NCBI GenBank assembly: GCA_002333205.1
Contig: DDAD01000139.1
Span: forward strand, 16,377 to 30,096
DNA from: Pedobacter sp. UBA2067
Lineage (GTDB): Bacteria > Bacteroidota > Bacteroidia > Sphingobacteriales > Sphingobacteriaceae
Direction of reading: 5' to 3'
DNA: 13,720 nucleotides
The position numbers and the translations under genes are program-made. Below the pieces are notes generated by a model. It saw only the letters and a program-made list of their open reading frames with translations. It was not told the origin of the DNA and did no database searches. Positions 1 to 8,048 of this stretch are shown here, in pieces. The first letter of the stretch is position 1. Each line of letters begins with the position of its first letter.

Positions 1-195
1 GCTGATCACGGCCATCGTAAATCCAGCAGCATTGGCCAGGAACTTATTTAAATGCAGCTCATCTTTTAGAAGCCAGGTAACCGAGAAATCAACAACCAGT
101 CCCGACATTCCGGTGAAGCCGAATTTTATCAGCGACAGCAACCGGAAAGGCAACAGGGATTCCAGGTACGACAAACTCCATCTCTTTTTCTGCAT
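1..195 (-). CDS. GtrA-family membrane protein, N-terminal part (runs off the window)
   Basis: Reading the minus strand from an ATG at 195 gives 65 codons with no stop, ending at the window edge. The peptide starts with a basic stretch (MQKKRW), then shows LIKFGFTGMSGLVVDF at about residues 22-37 and LNKFLANAAGFTMAVIS at about 49-65. The order K-F-G-x-x-G-x-x-G-x-x-V-D-F followed by N-x-x-G-F is the start of GtrA-like domains, which are small proteins with four transmembrane helices. Family members are thought to help move lipid-linked sugars across the inner membrane and often sit beside glycosyltransferases. The C-terminal half lies outside the window. It is transcribed divergently from the exported hydrolase gene that follows. 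The plus-strand frame over the same bases is a shadow. The family call is good; the substrate cannot be told. Confidence 0.82.
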   Translation of the reverse strand, partial: MQKKRWSLSYLESLLPFRLLSLIKFGFTGMSGLVVDFSVTWLLKDELHLNKFLANAAGFTMAVIS

Positions 196-211
196 AGCGC
201 TAAGTAGAATC

Positions 212-219
212 CAAAGTTA
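212..219 (-). promoter_or_regulatory. Candidate -7 promoter element for the GtrA-family gene
   Basis: On the minus strand the sequence TAACTTTG matches the Bacteroidota -7 consensus TAnnTTTG exactly and lies 16 bp upstream of the ATG at 195, leaving room for a short leader. I see no good TTG-type -33 box at 17-23 bp upstream, so the call rests on the -7 element alone. The remaining bases of the 196-297 gap are AT-rich and hold a weaker plus-strand match, TAAGTTTA at 289-296, which may serve the divergent hydrolase gene. Confidence 0.45.
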
Positions 220-315
220 CGATTTTAGATTTTTATGGCTCCGCTGATCACAAAACTATGACAATGGCCTAATAAGCACGTTTTTTCGTAAGTTTAAATG
301 ATAAGTTCAACAAAT

Positions 316-2181
316 ATGAAAACAACCAGACTATTACTAACCTTATTGATCCTCTTTTGTGGATCGCTGCTGTTTGCGCAGACAGATTCTGCCTATGTGC
401 GGGATAATTACACCAAAATCGAACGGATGATCCCCATGCGCGATGGCGTAAAACTTTTTACCGCCATTTACATCCCAAAGGAGAAAGGAAAATATCCTTT
501 CATGATTAACCGTACCCCCTATACGGTAAGGCCTTATGGTGAAAACGAGTACAAGACAACCTTAGGTCCCTCTCCGCTTTTCATCCGTGAAAAGTTCATT
601 TTTGTTTACCAGGATGTACGTGGAAAATGGATGAGTGAAGGTGAGTTTGTAGATGTAAGACCGCATATTGATAATAAAAAAGGTAAGACGCAGATTGATG
701 AGAGTTCAGACACCTATGACACCATCGACTGGCTGATCAAGAACGTAGCCGGCAATAATGGCAAAGCCGGTATCTACGGCATCTCCTACCCTGGCTTTTA
801 TTCTACCGCATCTTTGCCAGGTGCACACCCCGGTTTGAAAGCAGTTTCACCACAGGCGCCGGTAACAGATTGGTTTATGGGTGATGACTTTCACCATAAC
901 GGTGCATTTTTCATGACCGATGCATTTAACTTCTATTCGAGCTTTGGCGTGCCCAGACCAAAGCCAATTACGCCAGATCAAGGTCCTAAACCTTTCAAAT
1001 TTCCAATTGCAGATAACTACAGATTTTACCTGAGCATAGGCGCACTGAAGAACGTTAAAGAGAAATACTTCGGCGATAGCATCAAATTCTGGAATGACCT
1101 AATGGCAAACGGCACCTACAATGATTTTTGGAAAGCCAGAAACATCCGTACTCACCTGAAAAATGTTAAGCCTGCAGTATTGGTTGTTGGTGGCTTCTTC
1201 GATGCAGAGGATACCTTTGGTGCATTGGCGACCTACAAGGCCATTGAACAACAGGATGCAAAGGCAAACAACAAACTGGTGATGGGACCTTGGTTTCATG
1301 GTGGCTGGGCACGTGGTACAGGTGAGCGTTTCAACGACATCGAGTTCGGTCAGCCCACAAGTACCTGGTACCAAAACAATCTTGAATTCCCGTTTTTTAT
1401 GCATCATCTGAAAGGAGCGCCTGCTACCGACATTCCCGAAGCCAGCATATTCCTTACCGGCAGTAACGAATGGAAGAAATTCGCCAGCTGGCCACCTAAA
1501 GAGACCGAAAACAAGACCCTTTATTTCCATGCAAATGGAAAACTTAGTTTTGATGCGCCTGCCGAAAAAGACAGCTTTGATGAGTATGTAAGTGATCCAA
1601 ACAAACCTGTCCCGTACCAAAATGGCGTGCAGCCCCGGAGAACCCGCGAATACATGATCGATGATCAGCGTTTTGCTGCCCGCAGACCAGATGTTCAGGT
1701 TTACGAAAGTGATGTATTAACCGAAGATATTACCCTAACCGGACCGCTAATGGCCAAGTTAAAGGTATCCACTACCGGAACAGACGCGGACTACGTGGTT
1801 AAACTGATTGATGTTTATCCGGAAGATGCCACAGCGCCGGAGCCTAACAGCAACAACGTACTCATGGGCGGCTACCAGATGTTGGTTCGTGGCGAAGTGA
1901 TGCGCGGTAAGTTCCGCAACAGCTTCGAGAAACCGGAGCCTTTCGTGCCCGGCAAAATCACGGAAGTGAACTATACCCTGCCAGATGTTGGCCATACCTT
2001 TAAAAAAGGTCACAAGATCATGATTCAGGTGCAGAACTCCTGGTTCCCTTTAGTGGACCGTAATCCGCAAAAATTCGTAGATATTTATACCGCGCAAGAT
2101 TCGGACTTCCAGAAGGCAACACACCGCATTTACCACGATGCTGAAAATCCATCTTCCTTGGTCGTGACCGTTTTGAAGTAA
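316..2181 (+). CDS. Exported alpha-amino acid ester hydrolase-type enzyme (CocE/NonD family, S15-like)
   Basis: This is a serine hydrolase of the X-Pro dipeptidyl-peptidase/cocaine esterase superfamily, 621 aa counted from ATG 316. A signal peptide (MKTTRLLLTLLILFCGSLLFAQ) predicts export, with cleavage near Ala21/Gln22. An alpha/beta-hydrolase domain with cap fills about residues 30-390, and a jelly-roll PepX_C-like domain about 395-621. The nucleophile is Ser157 in GISYPG; Asp296 in FFDAED and His328 in GPWFHGG complete the triad. Spacing and context fit alpha-amino acid ester hydrolases. Asp191 (WFMGDD), Glu298 and Asp299 match the acidic cluster that binds the substrate's free alpha-amino group in the Xanthomonas enzyme. 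Such enzymes hydrolyse, or transfer the acyl group of, alpha-amino acid esters, amides and some beta-lactams. The M1 peptidase gene starts 14 bp downstream. An ATG at 298 would add six residues, but it lies against a possible promoter element, so 316 is preferred. The physiological substrate is unknown. Confidence 0.9.
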   Translation: MKTTRLLLTLLILFCGSLLFAQTDSAYVRDNYTKIERMIPMRDGVKLFTAIYIPKEKGKYPFMINRTPYTVRPYGENEYKTTLGPSPLFIREKFIFVYQDVRGKWMSEGEFVDVRPHIDNKKGKTQIDESSDTYDTIDWLIKNVAGNNGKAGIYGISYPGFYSTASLPGAHPGLKAVSPQAPVTDWFMGDDFHHNGAFFMTDAFNFYSSFGVPRPKPITPDQGPKPFKFPIADNYRFYLSIGALKNVKEKYFGDSIKFWNDLMANGTYNDFWKARNIRTHLKNVKPAVLVVGGFFDAEDTFGALATYKAIEQQDAKANNKLVMGPWFHGGWARGTGERFNDIEFGQPTSTWYQNNLEFPFFMHHLKGAPATDIPEASIFLTGSNEWKKFASWPPKETENKTLYFHANGKLSFDAPAEKDSFDEYVSDPNKPVPYQNGVQPRRTREYMIDDQRFAARRPDVQVYESDVLTEDITLTGPLMAKLKVSTTGTDADYVVKLIDVYPEDATAPEPNSNNVLMGGYQMLVRGEVMRGKFRNSFEKPEPFVPGKITEVNYTLPDVGHTFKKGHKIMIQVQNSWFPLVDRNPQKFVDIYTAQDSDFQKATHRIYHDAENPSSLVVTVLK

Positions 2182-2195
2182 TACAACCTTAAAGA

Positions 2196-3875
2196 ATGAA
2201 TACTATCTCTATGTTCAAAAGAACACTAAGTGCAATGGCACTTGCTTGTTTGATCCAGGCTTCCGCCAGCGGACAGCTCCTGCATAAGGAGGAACAAACC
2301 ACGCGTGCAGATACCCTGCGGGGTATGCTCACACCATTAAGAACCTGTTATGACATCAACTATTACCATCTTGATGTGAAGATAGATATTGATAACAGAT
2401 CCGTATCCGGCAGTAATAAATTTGTTTTTACCGCTACAGATACCTTCAGTAAGCTACAATTCGATCTGTTCGCCAACCTCAATATAGACCGGGTGGTTTA
2501 TAAAGGCAAGGATATTCCCTTTACCCGGGAGTTTAATGCGGTGTTTGTAACCTTCCCTACTGCAATAAAGAAGGGCAGCAAGGATGCGTTTACGGTGTAC
2601 TATGGCGGTAAGCCGCAGGTGGCGAACCGCCCGCCATGGGATGGTGGTTTCATCTTTAGAAAAGATGAAGCAGGAAACCCCTTTGTATCTGTGGCCTGCC
2701 AGGGTCTCGGTGCAAGTGTATGGTGGCCGAATAAAGATCACCAGAGTGATGAGGTGGATAGCATGATGATCAGCATCTCGGCGCCTAAAGACCTACAGGA
2801 AATCTCAAATGGCAGATTGAGAAGCCGCATTGAAAAACCTGATGGCTACACCCAGCACAACTGGTTCGTCTCTAATCCAATCAACAATTATGATGTGAGC
2901 TTCTACATCGGTAAATATTCGCATTGGACAGACACCTATCAGGGGGAAGAAGGTCCGCTAACGATCGACTACTGGGCATTGAAACAGGACAGTACCAAGG
3001 CTCGTGCGCATTGGGAGGCAGATACAAAACCCATGCTGAAGAGCTTTGAACATTGGTTCGGTCCTTACCCATGGTACAAAGACGGCTACAAGCTGGTACA
3101 GGCACCACACCTGGGTATGGAACATCAAAGTGCAGTAGCTTACGGCAACCAGTTCAAAAAGGGATACCTGGGACGCGACCTCTCCGGTTCAGGCTGGGGC
3201 ATGAAGTTCGACTTCATCATTGTGCATGAAAGCGGCCATGAGTGGTTTGGAAACAACATCACCGCAAAAGATATCGCCGACATGTGGATACATGAAAGTT
3301 TCACCAACTATTCAGAGACCTTGTTTACCCAAAGTTTGTACGGCAAAGCGGCAGGTGATGCTTACGTACAAGGAATCCGCCAGGGCATAGCCAATGATAT
3401 CCCAATCATTGGACCTTACAATGTAAACAAAGAAGGTTCCGGAGATATGTACCCTAAAGGCGCAAACATGATTCACATCATCCGTCAGCTCATTGATGAT
3501 GATGAGAAGTTCAGAAGTATCCTGCGCGGTTTGAACAAGACGTTCTATCATAAGACCGTAACCAGCGCTGAAATCGAAAACTACATTGCAAAGCAAAGCG
3601 GCTTGAACCTGGCCAAGATCTTCGATCAGTACCTGCGCCATAAGGACATCCCAACCTTTGAATACAAAATCAGCAACAACAAGCTTGCCTACCGATGGAA
3701 AGCTGATGTTAAAGATTTCAATATGCCCTTGAAGGTAACATTAAAGGGCAATGGTGATTATACCTTAATACAGCCAACTTCGACCTGGAAGGAAATTTCA
3801 ATTGATAGCACCGTAGACAAGGACTCCTTTAAAGCGGATCCTAACTTTTACATCAATATCAAACAGGCAGAATAG
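2196..3875 (+). CDS. Exported M1-family zinc metallopeptidase (aminopeptidase)
   Basis: This is a secreted aminopeptidase-type protein of 559 aa. The N-terminus (MFKRTLSAMALACLIQASASGQ, from residue 6) reads as a signal peptide. An N-terminal beta-domain covers about 40-250; the Gln169 region (ACQGLGASVWWPNKD) fits the S1-site Gln strand of M1 enzymes. The thermolysin-like domain covers about 255-490. It has GMEH at 307-310, with Glu309 for the substrate amino group; the zinc motif HESGH at 344-348; Glu367 nineteen residues after the second His (HExxH-x18-E); and Tyr419 in MYPKG as the likely transition-state Tyr. A short beta-domain ends the protein, and the long helical C-terminal domain of PepN is absent. 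The usual GxMEN motif has His instead of Asn. The gene probably shares an mRNA with the preceding ester hydrolase. A start at 2211 (Met6) is equally possible. A strong hairpin terminator follows. Confidence 0.93.
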   Translation: MNTISMFKRTLSAMALACLIQASASGQLLHKEEQTTRADTLRGMLTPLRTCYDINYYHLDVKIDIDNRSVSGSNKFVFTATDTFSKLQFDLFANLNIDRVVYKGKDIPFTREFNAVFVTFPTAIKKGSKDAFTVYYGGKPQVANRPPWDGGFIFRKDEAGNPFVSVACQGLGASVWWPNKDHQSDEVDSMMISISAPKDLQEISNGRLRSRIEKPDGYTQHNWFVSNPINNYDVSFYIGKYSHWTDTYQGEEGPLTIDYWALKQDSTKARAHWEADTKPMLKSFEHWFGPYPWYKDGYKLVQAPHLGMEHQSAVAYGNQFKKGYLGRDLSGSGWGMKFDFIIVHESGHEWFGNNITAKDIADMWIHESFTNYSETLFTQSLYGKAAGDAYVQGIRQGIANDIPIIGPYNVNKEGSGDMYPKGANMIHIIRQLIDDDEKFRSILRGLNKTFYHKTVTSAEIENYIAKQSGLNLAKIFDQYLRHKDIPTFEYKISNNKLAYRWKADVKDFNMPLKVTLKGNGDYTLIQPTSTWKEISIDSTVDKDSFKADPNFYINIKQAE

Positions 3876-3886
3876 TAAAAGCTTGC

Positions 3887-3935
3887 TATAAACAAAAAGC
3901 GGCGCACCTGATTGGGTGCGCCGCTTTTGTTTATA
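3887..3935. terminator. Two-way intrinsic terminator between convergent genes
   Basis: A GC-rich stem pairs GCGGCGCACC (3899-3908) with GGTGCGCCGC (3915-3924) around the 6-base loop TGATTG. It is flanked by an A-run on the left and a T-run on the right that also pair, apart from one bulged A, out to about 3887 and 3935. Read on either strand, the hairpin ends in a U-rich tract. It can therefore stop transcription both from the M1 peptidase gene (plus, ends 3875) and from sucB (minus, ends 3946). Confidence 0.93.
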
Positions 3936-3945
3936 TGCTAAGATC

Positions 3946-5172
3946 TTAAATGCCTAATAGTAGACGTGCAGGATCTTCTAACAGCTGTTTCACACGAACA
4001 AGGAAACCTACAGACTCACGTCCGTCAATGATTCTGTGGTCGTAAGATAAAGCGATATACATCATCGGGCGGATCACAACCTCACCTTTTTCAGCGATTG
4101 GACGCTCAATAATGTTGTGCATACCAAGGATCGCAGATTGCGGTGCATTGATGATCGGGGTAGACATCATAGATCCGAAAACACCACCGTTGGTGATGGT
4201 AAAGGTACCACCTGTCATTTCCTCAATCGACAACTTATTATCACGTGCTTTCAAAGCAAGTTCAAGAACAGATTTCTCAATCTGTGCAAGGCTCATGCTT
4301 TCCGCATTTCTAATTACCGGTACAACAAGTCCTTTAGGTGCAGATACTGCGATGGAAACATCTACGAAGTCATTGTAAACAATTTCTTCGCCGTCAATAC
4401 GCGCATTAACTGCAGGGAACTCTTTTAATGCTTCACAAACTGCTTTAGTGAAAAAGCTCATGAATCCAAGACCTACACCATGCTTTTCTTTAAACTGCTC
4501 TTTATACTTTCCTCTAAGATCCATGATGGGTTTCATGTTCACCTCGTTGAAAGTGGTTAGCATTGCGGTTTCATCTTTAACCGTTACCAGGCGTTTTGCA
4601 ACAGTTTTGCGCAAAGGCGTCATCTTCTGTCTTCTTTCGCTTCTGGATCCCGGCACAGCAGCAACCGCAGGTTGTGCCTTGTCTGCAGGCTTAGCAGCAG
4701 GTTTTGCAGCGGCCTTTTCTGCTTTTAATGCATCTTCCTTGGTAATTCTACCATCAACACCAGTACCGCTTACCGCACCAGCATCAATGCCTTTCTCAGC
4801 AAGGATTTTACCTGCACTTGGTGAAGGTGTACCAGCTGCATAACTTGAACCGTTTCCAGTGGCAGTTGGAGCAGAAGTTTTTTGTTCTTCAGCAGGCTTT
4901 TCTTCAGCGGCAGGCGCTGCTTTCGGTGCAGCTGCACCACCCTCTTCAATTGTACATACAACAGCACCAATTGCTAATGTATCACCTTCATTTGCTACGG
5001 TTTTTAAAGTTCCAGCCTGTTCTGCAGTTAGCTCGAAGGTTGCTTTGTCTGATTCCAGCTCAGCAATTACTTCGTCCATTTCAACTACATCACCATCGTT
5101 TTTCAACCATTGTGATAAAACAACTTCAGTGATCGATTCACCTACTGGTGGAACTTTTATTTCTAAACTCAT
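3946..5172 (-). CDS. sucB: 2-oxoglutarate dehydrogenase E2, dihydrolipoyllysine succinyltransferase
   Basis: This is the E2 core of the 2-oxoglutarate dehydrogenase complex in the TCA cycle: it passes the succinyl group from E1 through its lipoyl arm to CoA. It has 408 aa, the usual length. An N-terminal lipoyl domain (about 1-77) carries Lys43 in ESDKAT as the lipoylation site. An Ala/Pro/Lys-rich linker (about 78-112) leads to the peripheral subunit-binding domain (SPSAGKILAEKGID, about 116-150). A second Ala/Lys/Pro linker (about 150-178) precedes the acyltransferase domain (about 180-408), which has the active-site motif SYDHRIIDG with His379 and Asp383. Succinyl- rather than acetyltransferase is assigned from the single lipoyl domain, the close match to SucB at both ends and the adjacent sucA. 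The ATG lies 17 bp after the sucA stop codon, so the two genes are surely co-transcribed. A two-way terminator follows. Confidence 0.97.
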   Translation of the reverse strand: MSLEIKVPPVGESITEVVLSQWLKNDGDVVEMDEVIAELESDKATFELTAEQAGTLKTVANEGDTLAIGAVVCTIEEGGAAAPKAAPAAEEKPAEEQKTSAPTATGNGSSYAAGTPSPSAGKILAEKGIDAGAVSGTGVDGRITKEDALKAEKAAAKPAAKPADKAQPAVAAVPGSRSERRQKMTPLRKTVAKRLVTVKDETAMLTTFNEVNMKPIMDLRGKYKEQFKEKHGVGLGFMSFFTKAVCEALKEFPAVNARIDGEEIVYNDFVDVSIAVSAPKGLVVPVIRNAESMSLAQIEKSVLELALKARDNKLSIEEMTGGTFTITNGGVFGSMMSTPIINAPQSAILGMHNIIERPIAEKGEVVIRPMMYIALSYDHRIIDGRESVGFLVRVKQLLEDPARLLLGI

Positions 5173-5189
5173 AATTGATGTATTATATT

Positions 5190-7985
5190 TTAATCTACAT
5201 TAAAAACTTTACTCTCTGATTTATCAGCAATATCTTTTACATTTTGAGTTACAGGAACTTCCAATGCTTTTGCGATGATGTATGCTTGTTGGTCGGCATG
5301 CTGTTTTGCATAACCAGTAGCAGTACTGCTGCTCTCTTTTCTCGAGATCACCTCAATATCCTTGAAGAAGGTCTTTCTGGTTTTACGAGATAAGAATGGC
5401 CAAGCGCCCATGTTCTCCGGTTCTTCCTGCACCCATAGTGCCTCGGTAGCATTTTCAAACGTCTTATAAACCGCTTCCATTTGGGCAAGTGGTAATGGAT
5501 ATAACTGCTCCACACGAACAATAGCAACATGTTTCAGCGCATCATTCTGCTGTTTTTCTAACAACTCGTAGTATATCTTACCTGAACAGAACAATACACG
5601 CGTTACATCTGCAGGGTTCACATTTACGTCATTGATCACTTCCTGGAACTTGTTCTCGGTGAAATCTGTCAAAGGTGACACACATTTCGGGTGACGCAAT
5701 AAGCTCTTTGGTGTAAATACAACCAATGGCTTTCTGAAGTCACGTGAAAACTGTCTGCGTAACGCATGGAAGAAGTTTGCCGGTGTAGTACAGTTAATCA
5801 CCTGCATATTATAATCTGCACAAAGTTCCATGAAACGCTCAATCCTTGCAGAAGAGTGCTCTGGTCCCTGACCTTCATATCCATGTGGTAATAACATTAC
5901 CAAGCCATTTTCACGTTGCCATTTGGTCTCTGCACTAGCAAGATACTGGTCAATGATGATCTGTGCACCGTTGTTGAAATCACCAAACTGTGCTTCCCAA
6001 ATCGTTAATGCATTAGGATTAGCCATTGCATAACCATATTCAAATCCTAGCACACCATATTCAGAAAGGTGTGAGTTATAGATATCGAAGGTCGCTTGCG
6101 CAGCGTCAAGGTTTGCTAACGGTACATATTCCTCCTCTGCGTCCTCGAGCGTTAGTACAGCATGGCGGTGAGAGAATGTTCCTCTTTCCACATCCTGTCC
6201 GCTAACACGAACACGTTTGCCTTCCATCAACAAGGTACCATAAGCAAGTTGCTCACCCATTGCCCAATCAAAGACATGTGTATTATTAGCCATATTGCTT
6301 CTTTCAGCAAACAGCTTTTCAATTTTCTTGAAGAATTTCTTTTCAGATGGCAAAGCACTGATCCGCTTGGCAATATCCAATAATGTTTCTTCTTTAACAG
6401 CCGTATTTGGAGATGTCTCAAAATCATTCGGATTTGCAATACGCATTTCCGACCAGGCACCACCAAACTTCACATCCTGATAGGTTGAAACCAAAGCTTT
6501 AGCCTCATCCAGCCGTTGTTGCAGAACGGCACGAAACTCTTTCTCAATTTCCTTTTCCTGACTAGGTTGCAGGTTGCCTTCTTTAATCAGCTGCTGAATA
6601 TAAATATCTCTTGGGTTTGCATGCTTTTCAATGATCTTGTAAAGGAGTGGCTGTGTGAATTTAGGCTCATCCGACTCGTTGTGTCCGAATCTTCTATAGC
6701 AAAGAATATCGATGAAAACGTCATTCTTATAACGCTGACGGTATTCCATTGCAAGATTGATTGCGTAAACCAAAGCTTCCGGATCATCACCATTCACGTG
6801 GAAAACAGGTGACAAGGTAACTTTAGCAATATCAGTACAGTATGTACTGGTACGTGCATCCTTGTAATTTGTGGTAAAACCGATCTGGTTGTTAATTACC
6901 AGGTGGATGGTTCCACCAGTTTTATAACCTTCCAGGCCTGCCATTTGGATGACTTCGTAAACGATACCCTGACCTGCAACTGAAGCATCACCATGGATCA
7001 ATATTGGTGCAATTCTGGAATTGTCACCATCATATTTAAAGTCAATTTTAGATCTCGTAATACCTTCTACTACCGGGTTTACGGTTTCCAGGTGAGATGG
7101 ATTTGGACACAAACTTAAGTGTACACTTTTACCGCTGTTTGTAGTAACATCAGTAGAATAACCTAAGTGGTACTTCACATCACCACCAAACGGTGATTCT
7201 GCGCTATATGCCTTGCCTTCAAATTCAGCAAAGATATCCTTATATGTTTTCTGCATGATATTGGCAAGCACGTTCAGACGGCCACGGTGAGCCATACCAA
7301 TGACGAACTCTTCAATACCAAGATTAGAACCTTTTTCAATTACAGAGTCAAGTGCAGGAATTAGTGCTTCTGCACCTTCAAGAGAGAATCTTTTCTGACC
7401 CAGGAACTTTGTTCCAAGAAAGTTCTCAAAACTTACAGCTTGATTAAGCTTCGTCAGGATACGCATTTTCTCCTCTACAGAGAAACGTGGTGTATTACGC
7501 GCACTCTCCATTTTCTTTTCAATCCAGGAAAGTACTTCAGGAGTACGAACAAATTTGTATTCCGCACCAATAGAGCCGCAATAGGTCTGTTCAAGAAACG
7601 TGATGATTTCAGACAGCTTAGCTGCACCAATTCCGATTTCAACACCAGAATTAAATACCGTATCAAGATCAGCATCACTTAAACCAAAGTTTTCAAGTGC
7701 CAACGTCGGCATATGCTTACGACGCTCTCTTACGGGGTTCGTTTTGGTAAATAAATGGCCGCGTTGGCGATATCCATTTATCAAATTCAAAACATTTACT
7801 TCTTTCAAAAACTGCTCAGGGGCTACATCATTTACTGTGGTTCCTGATGCTTCTCTTCCAAAATCAAATCCTTCAAAAAACTTCTGCCAGCCAAATTCTA
7901 CAGATTGGGGATCTTGTTTGTAAAGTTGGTACTGTGCATCGATATATTCCGCGTTTTCACCGCTGAGATAAGACAAATTATCCAT
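5190..7985 (-). CDS. sucA: 2-oxoglutarate dehydrogenase E1 (thiamine diphosphate-dependent)
   Basis: E1 decarboxylates 2-oxoglutarate with thiamine diphosphate and hands the succinyl unit to SucB. The chosen ATG at 7985 gives 931 aa, close to the 933 of E. coli SucA. The in-frame TTG at 7994 would add only three residues and lies almost at the predicted transcription start; the family N-terminus (MDNLSYLSGENAEYIDA) begins at this ATG. The first 40 residues are the conserved E2-docking segment. Visible landmarks are GMAHRGRLNV (His233, substrate site), SHLETVNPVVEG (about 297-308), GDASVAGQG with Asp333 and INNQIGF with Asn366 (Mg-ThDP site, same 33-residue spacing as E. coli), RRFGHNESDEP, EAQFGDFNNGAQ (about 664-675) and HGYEGQGPEHSSAR (about 701-714). 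All expected catalytic motifs are intact. The gene leads the sucAB operon; E3 must be encoded elsewhere. Confidence 0.97.
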   Translation of the reverse strand: MDNLSYLSGENAEYIDAQYQLYKQDPQSVEFGWQKFFEGFDFGREASGTTVNDVAPEQFLKEVNVLNLINGYRQRGHLFTKTNPVRERRKHMPTLALENFGLSDADLDTVFNSGVEIGIGAAKLSEIITFLEQTYCGSIGAEYKFVRTPEVLSWIEKKMESARNTPRFSVEEKMRILTKLNQAVSFENFLGTKFLGQKRFSLEGAEALIPALDSVIEKGSNLGIEEFVIGMAHRGRLNVLANIMQKTYKDIFAEFEGKAYSAESPFGGDVKYHLGYSTDVTTNSGKSVHLSLCPNPSHLETVNPVVEGITRSKIDFKYDGDNSRIAPILIHGDASVAGQGIVYEVIQMAGLEGYKTGGTIHLVINNQIGFTTNYKDARTSTYCTDIAKVTLSPVFHVNGDDPEALVYAINLAMEYRQRYKNDVFIDILCYRRFGHNESDEPKFTQPLLYKIIEKHANPRDIYIQQLIKEGNLQPSQEKEIEKEFRAVLQQRLDEAKALVSTYQDVKFGGAWSEMRIANPNDFETSPNTAVKEETLLDIAKRISALPSEKKFFKKIEKLFAERSNMANNTHVFDWAMGEQLAYGTLLMEGKRVRVSGQDVERGTFSHRHAVLTLEDAEEEYVPLANLDAAQATFDIYNSHLSEYGVLGFEYGYAMANPNALTIWEAQFGDFNNGAQIIIDQYLASAETKWQRENGLVMLLPHGYEGQGPEHSSARIERFMELCADYNMQVINCTTPANFFHALRRQFSRDFRKPLVVFTPKSLLRHPKCVSPLTDFTENKFQEVINDVNVNPADVTRVLFCSGKIYYELLEKQQNDALKHVAIVRVEQLYPLPLAQMEAVYKTFENATEALWVQEEPENMGAWPFLSRKTRKTFFKDIEVISRKESSSTATGYAKQHADQQAYIIAKALEVPVTQNVKDIADKSESKVFNVD

Positions 7986-8009
7986 GTGTTTCAAGTGCTA
8001 TAAGTCATG

Positions 8010-8044
8010 CAAAATTAGGATTTTACCAATAAGAACGGGCAAAA
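8010..8044 (-). promoter_or_regulatory. Probable sucAB promoter
   Basis: On the minus strand TTTTG (8044-8040) is followed 22 bp later by TAATTTTG (8017-8010), a full match to the Bacteroidota -33/-7 pattern TTG-N17-23-TAnnTTTG. Transcription would start near 8005, about 20 nt upstream of the sucA ATG at 7985. The -33 box begins only five bases after the stop codon of the MerR-type gene. No terminator hairpin is visible in the gap, so read-through from that gene is also possible. Confidence 0.6.
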
Positions 8045-8048
8045 TACT

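Noticed and set aside
32..247. Plus-strand open frame of 71 codons near the window start
   Set aside because: It lies opposite the GtrA-family reading frame, its product has no recognisable motif, and the minus-strand peptide has clear family signature residues.
1099..1620. Minus-strand open frame of 173 codons inside the ester hydrolase gene
   Set aside because: It is fully antisense to a gene with an intact catalytic triad, and its translation shows no domain or sensible composition.
4650..4940. Repeat-like Ala/Pro/Lys-coding DNA in sucB
   Set aside because: This is the normal flexible linker of E2 subunits between lipoyl, subunit-binding and catalytic domains, not a DNA repeat element.
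4448..5203. Plus-strand frames rich in Ala, Gln or Leu opposite sucB
   Set aside because: They mirror the Ala/Pro/Lys-rich linker codons of SucB on the other strand; the repeats are a shadow of the linker, not a separate protein.
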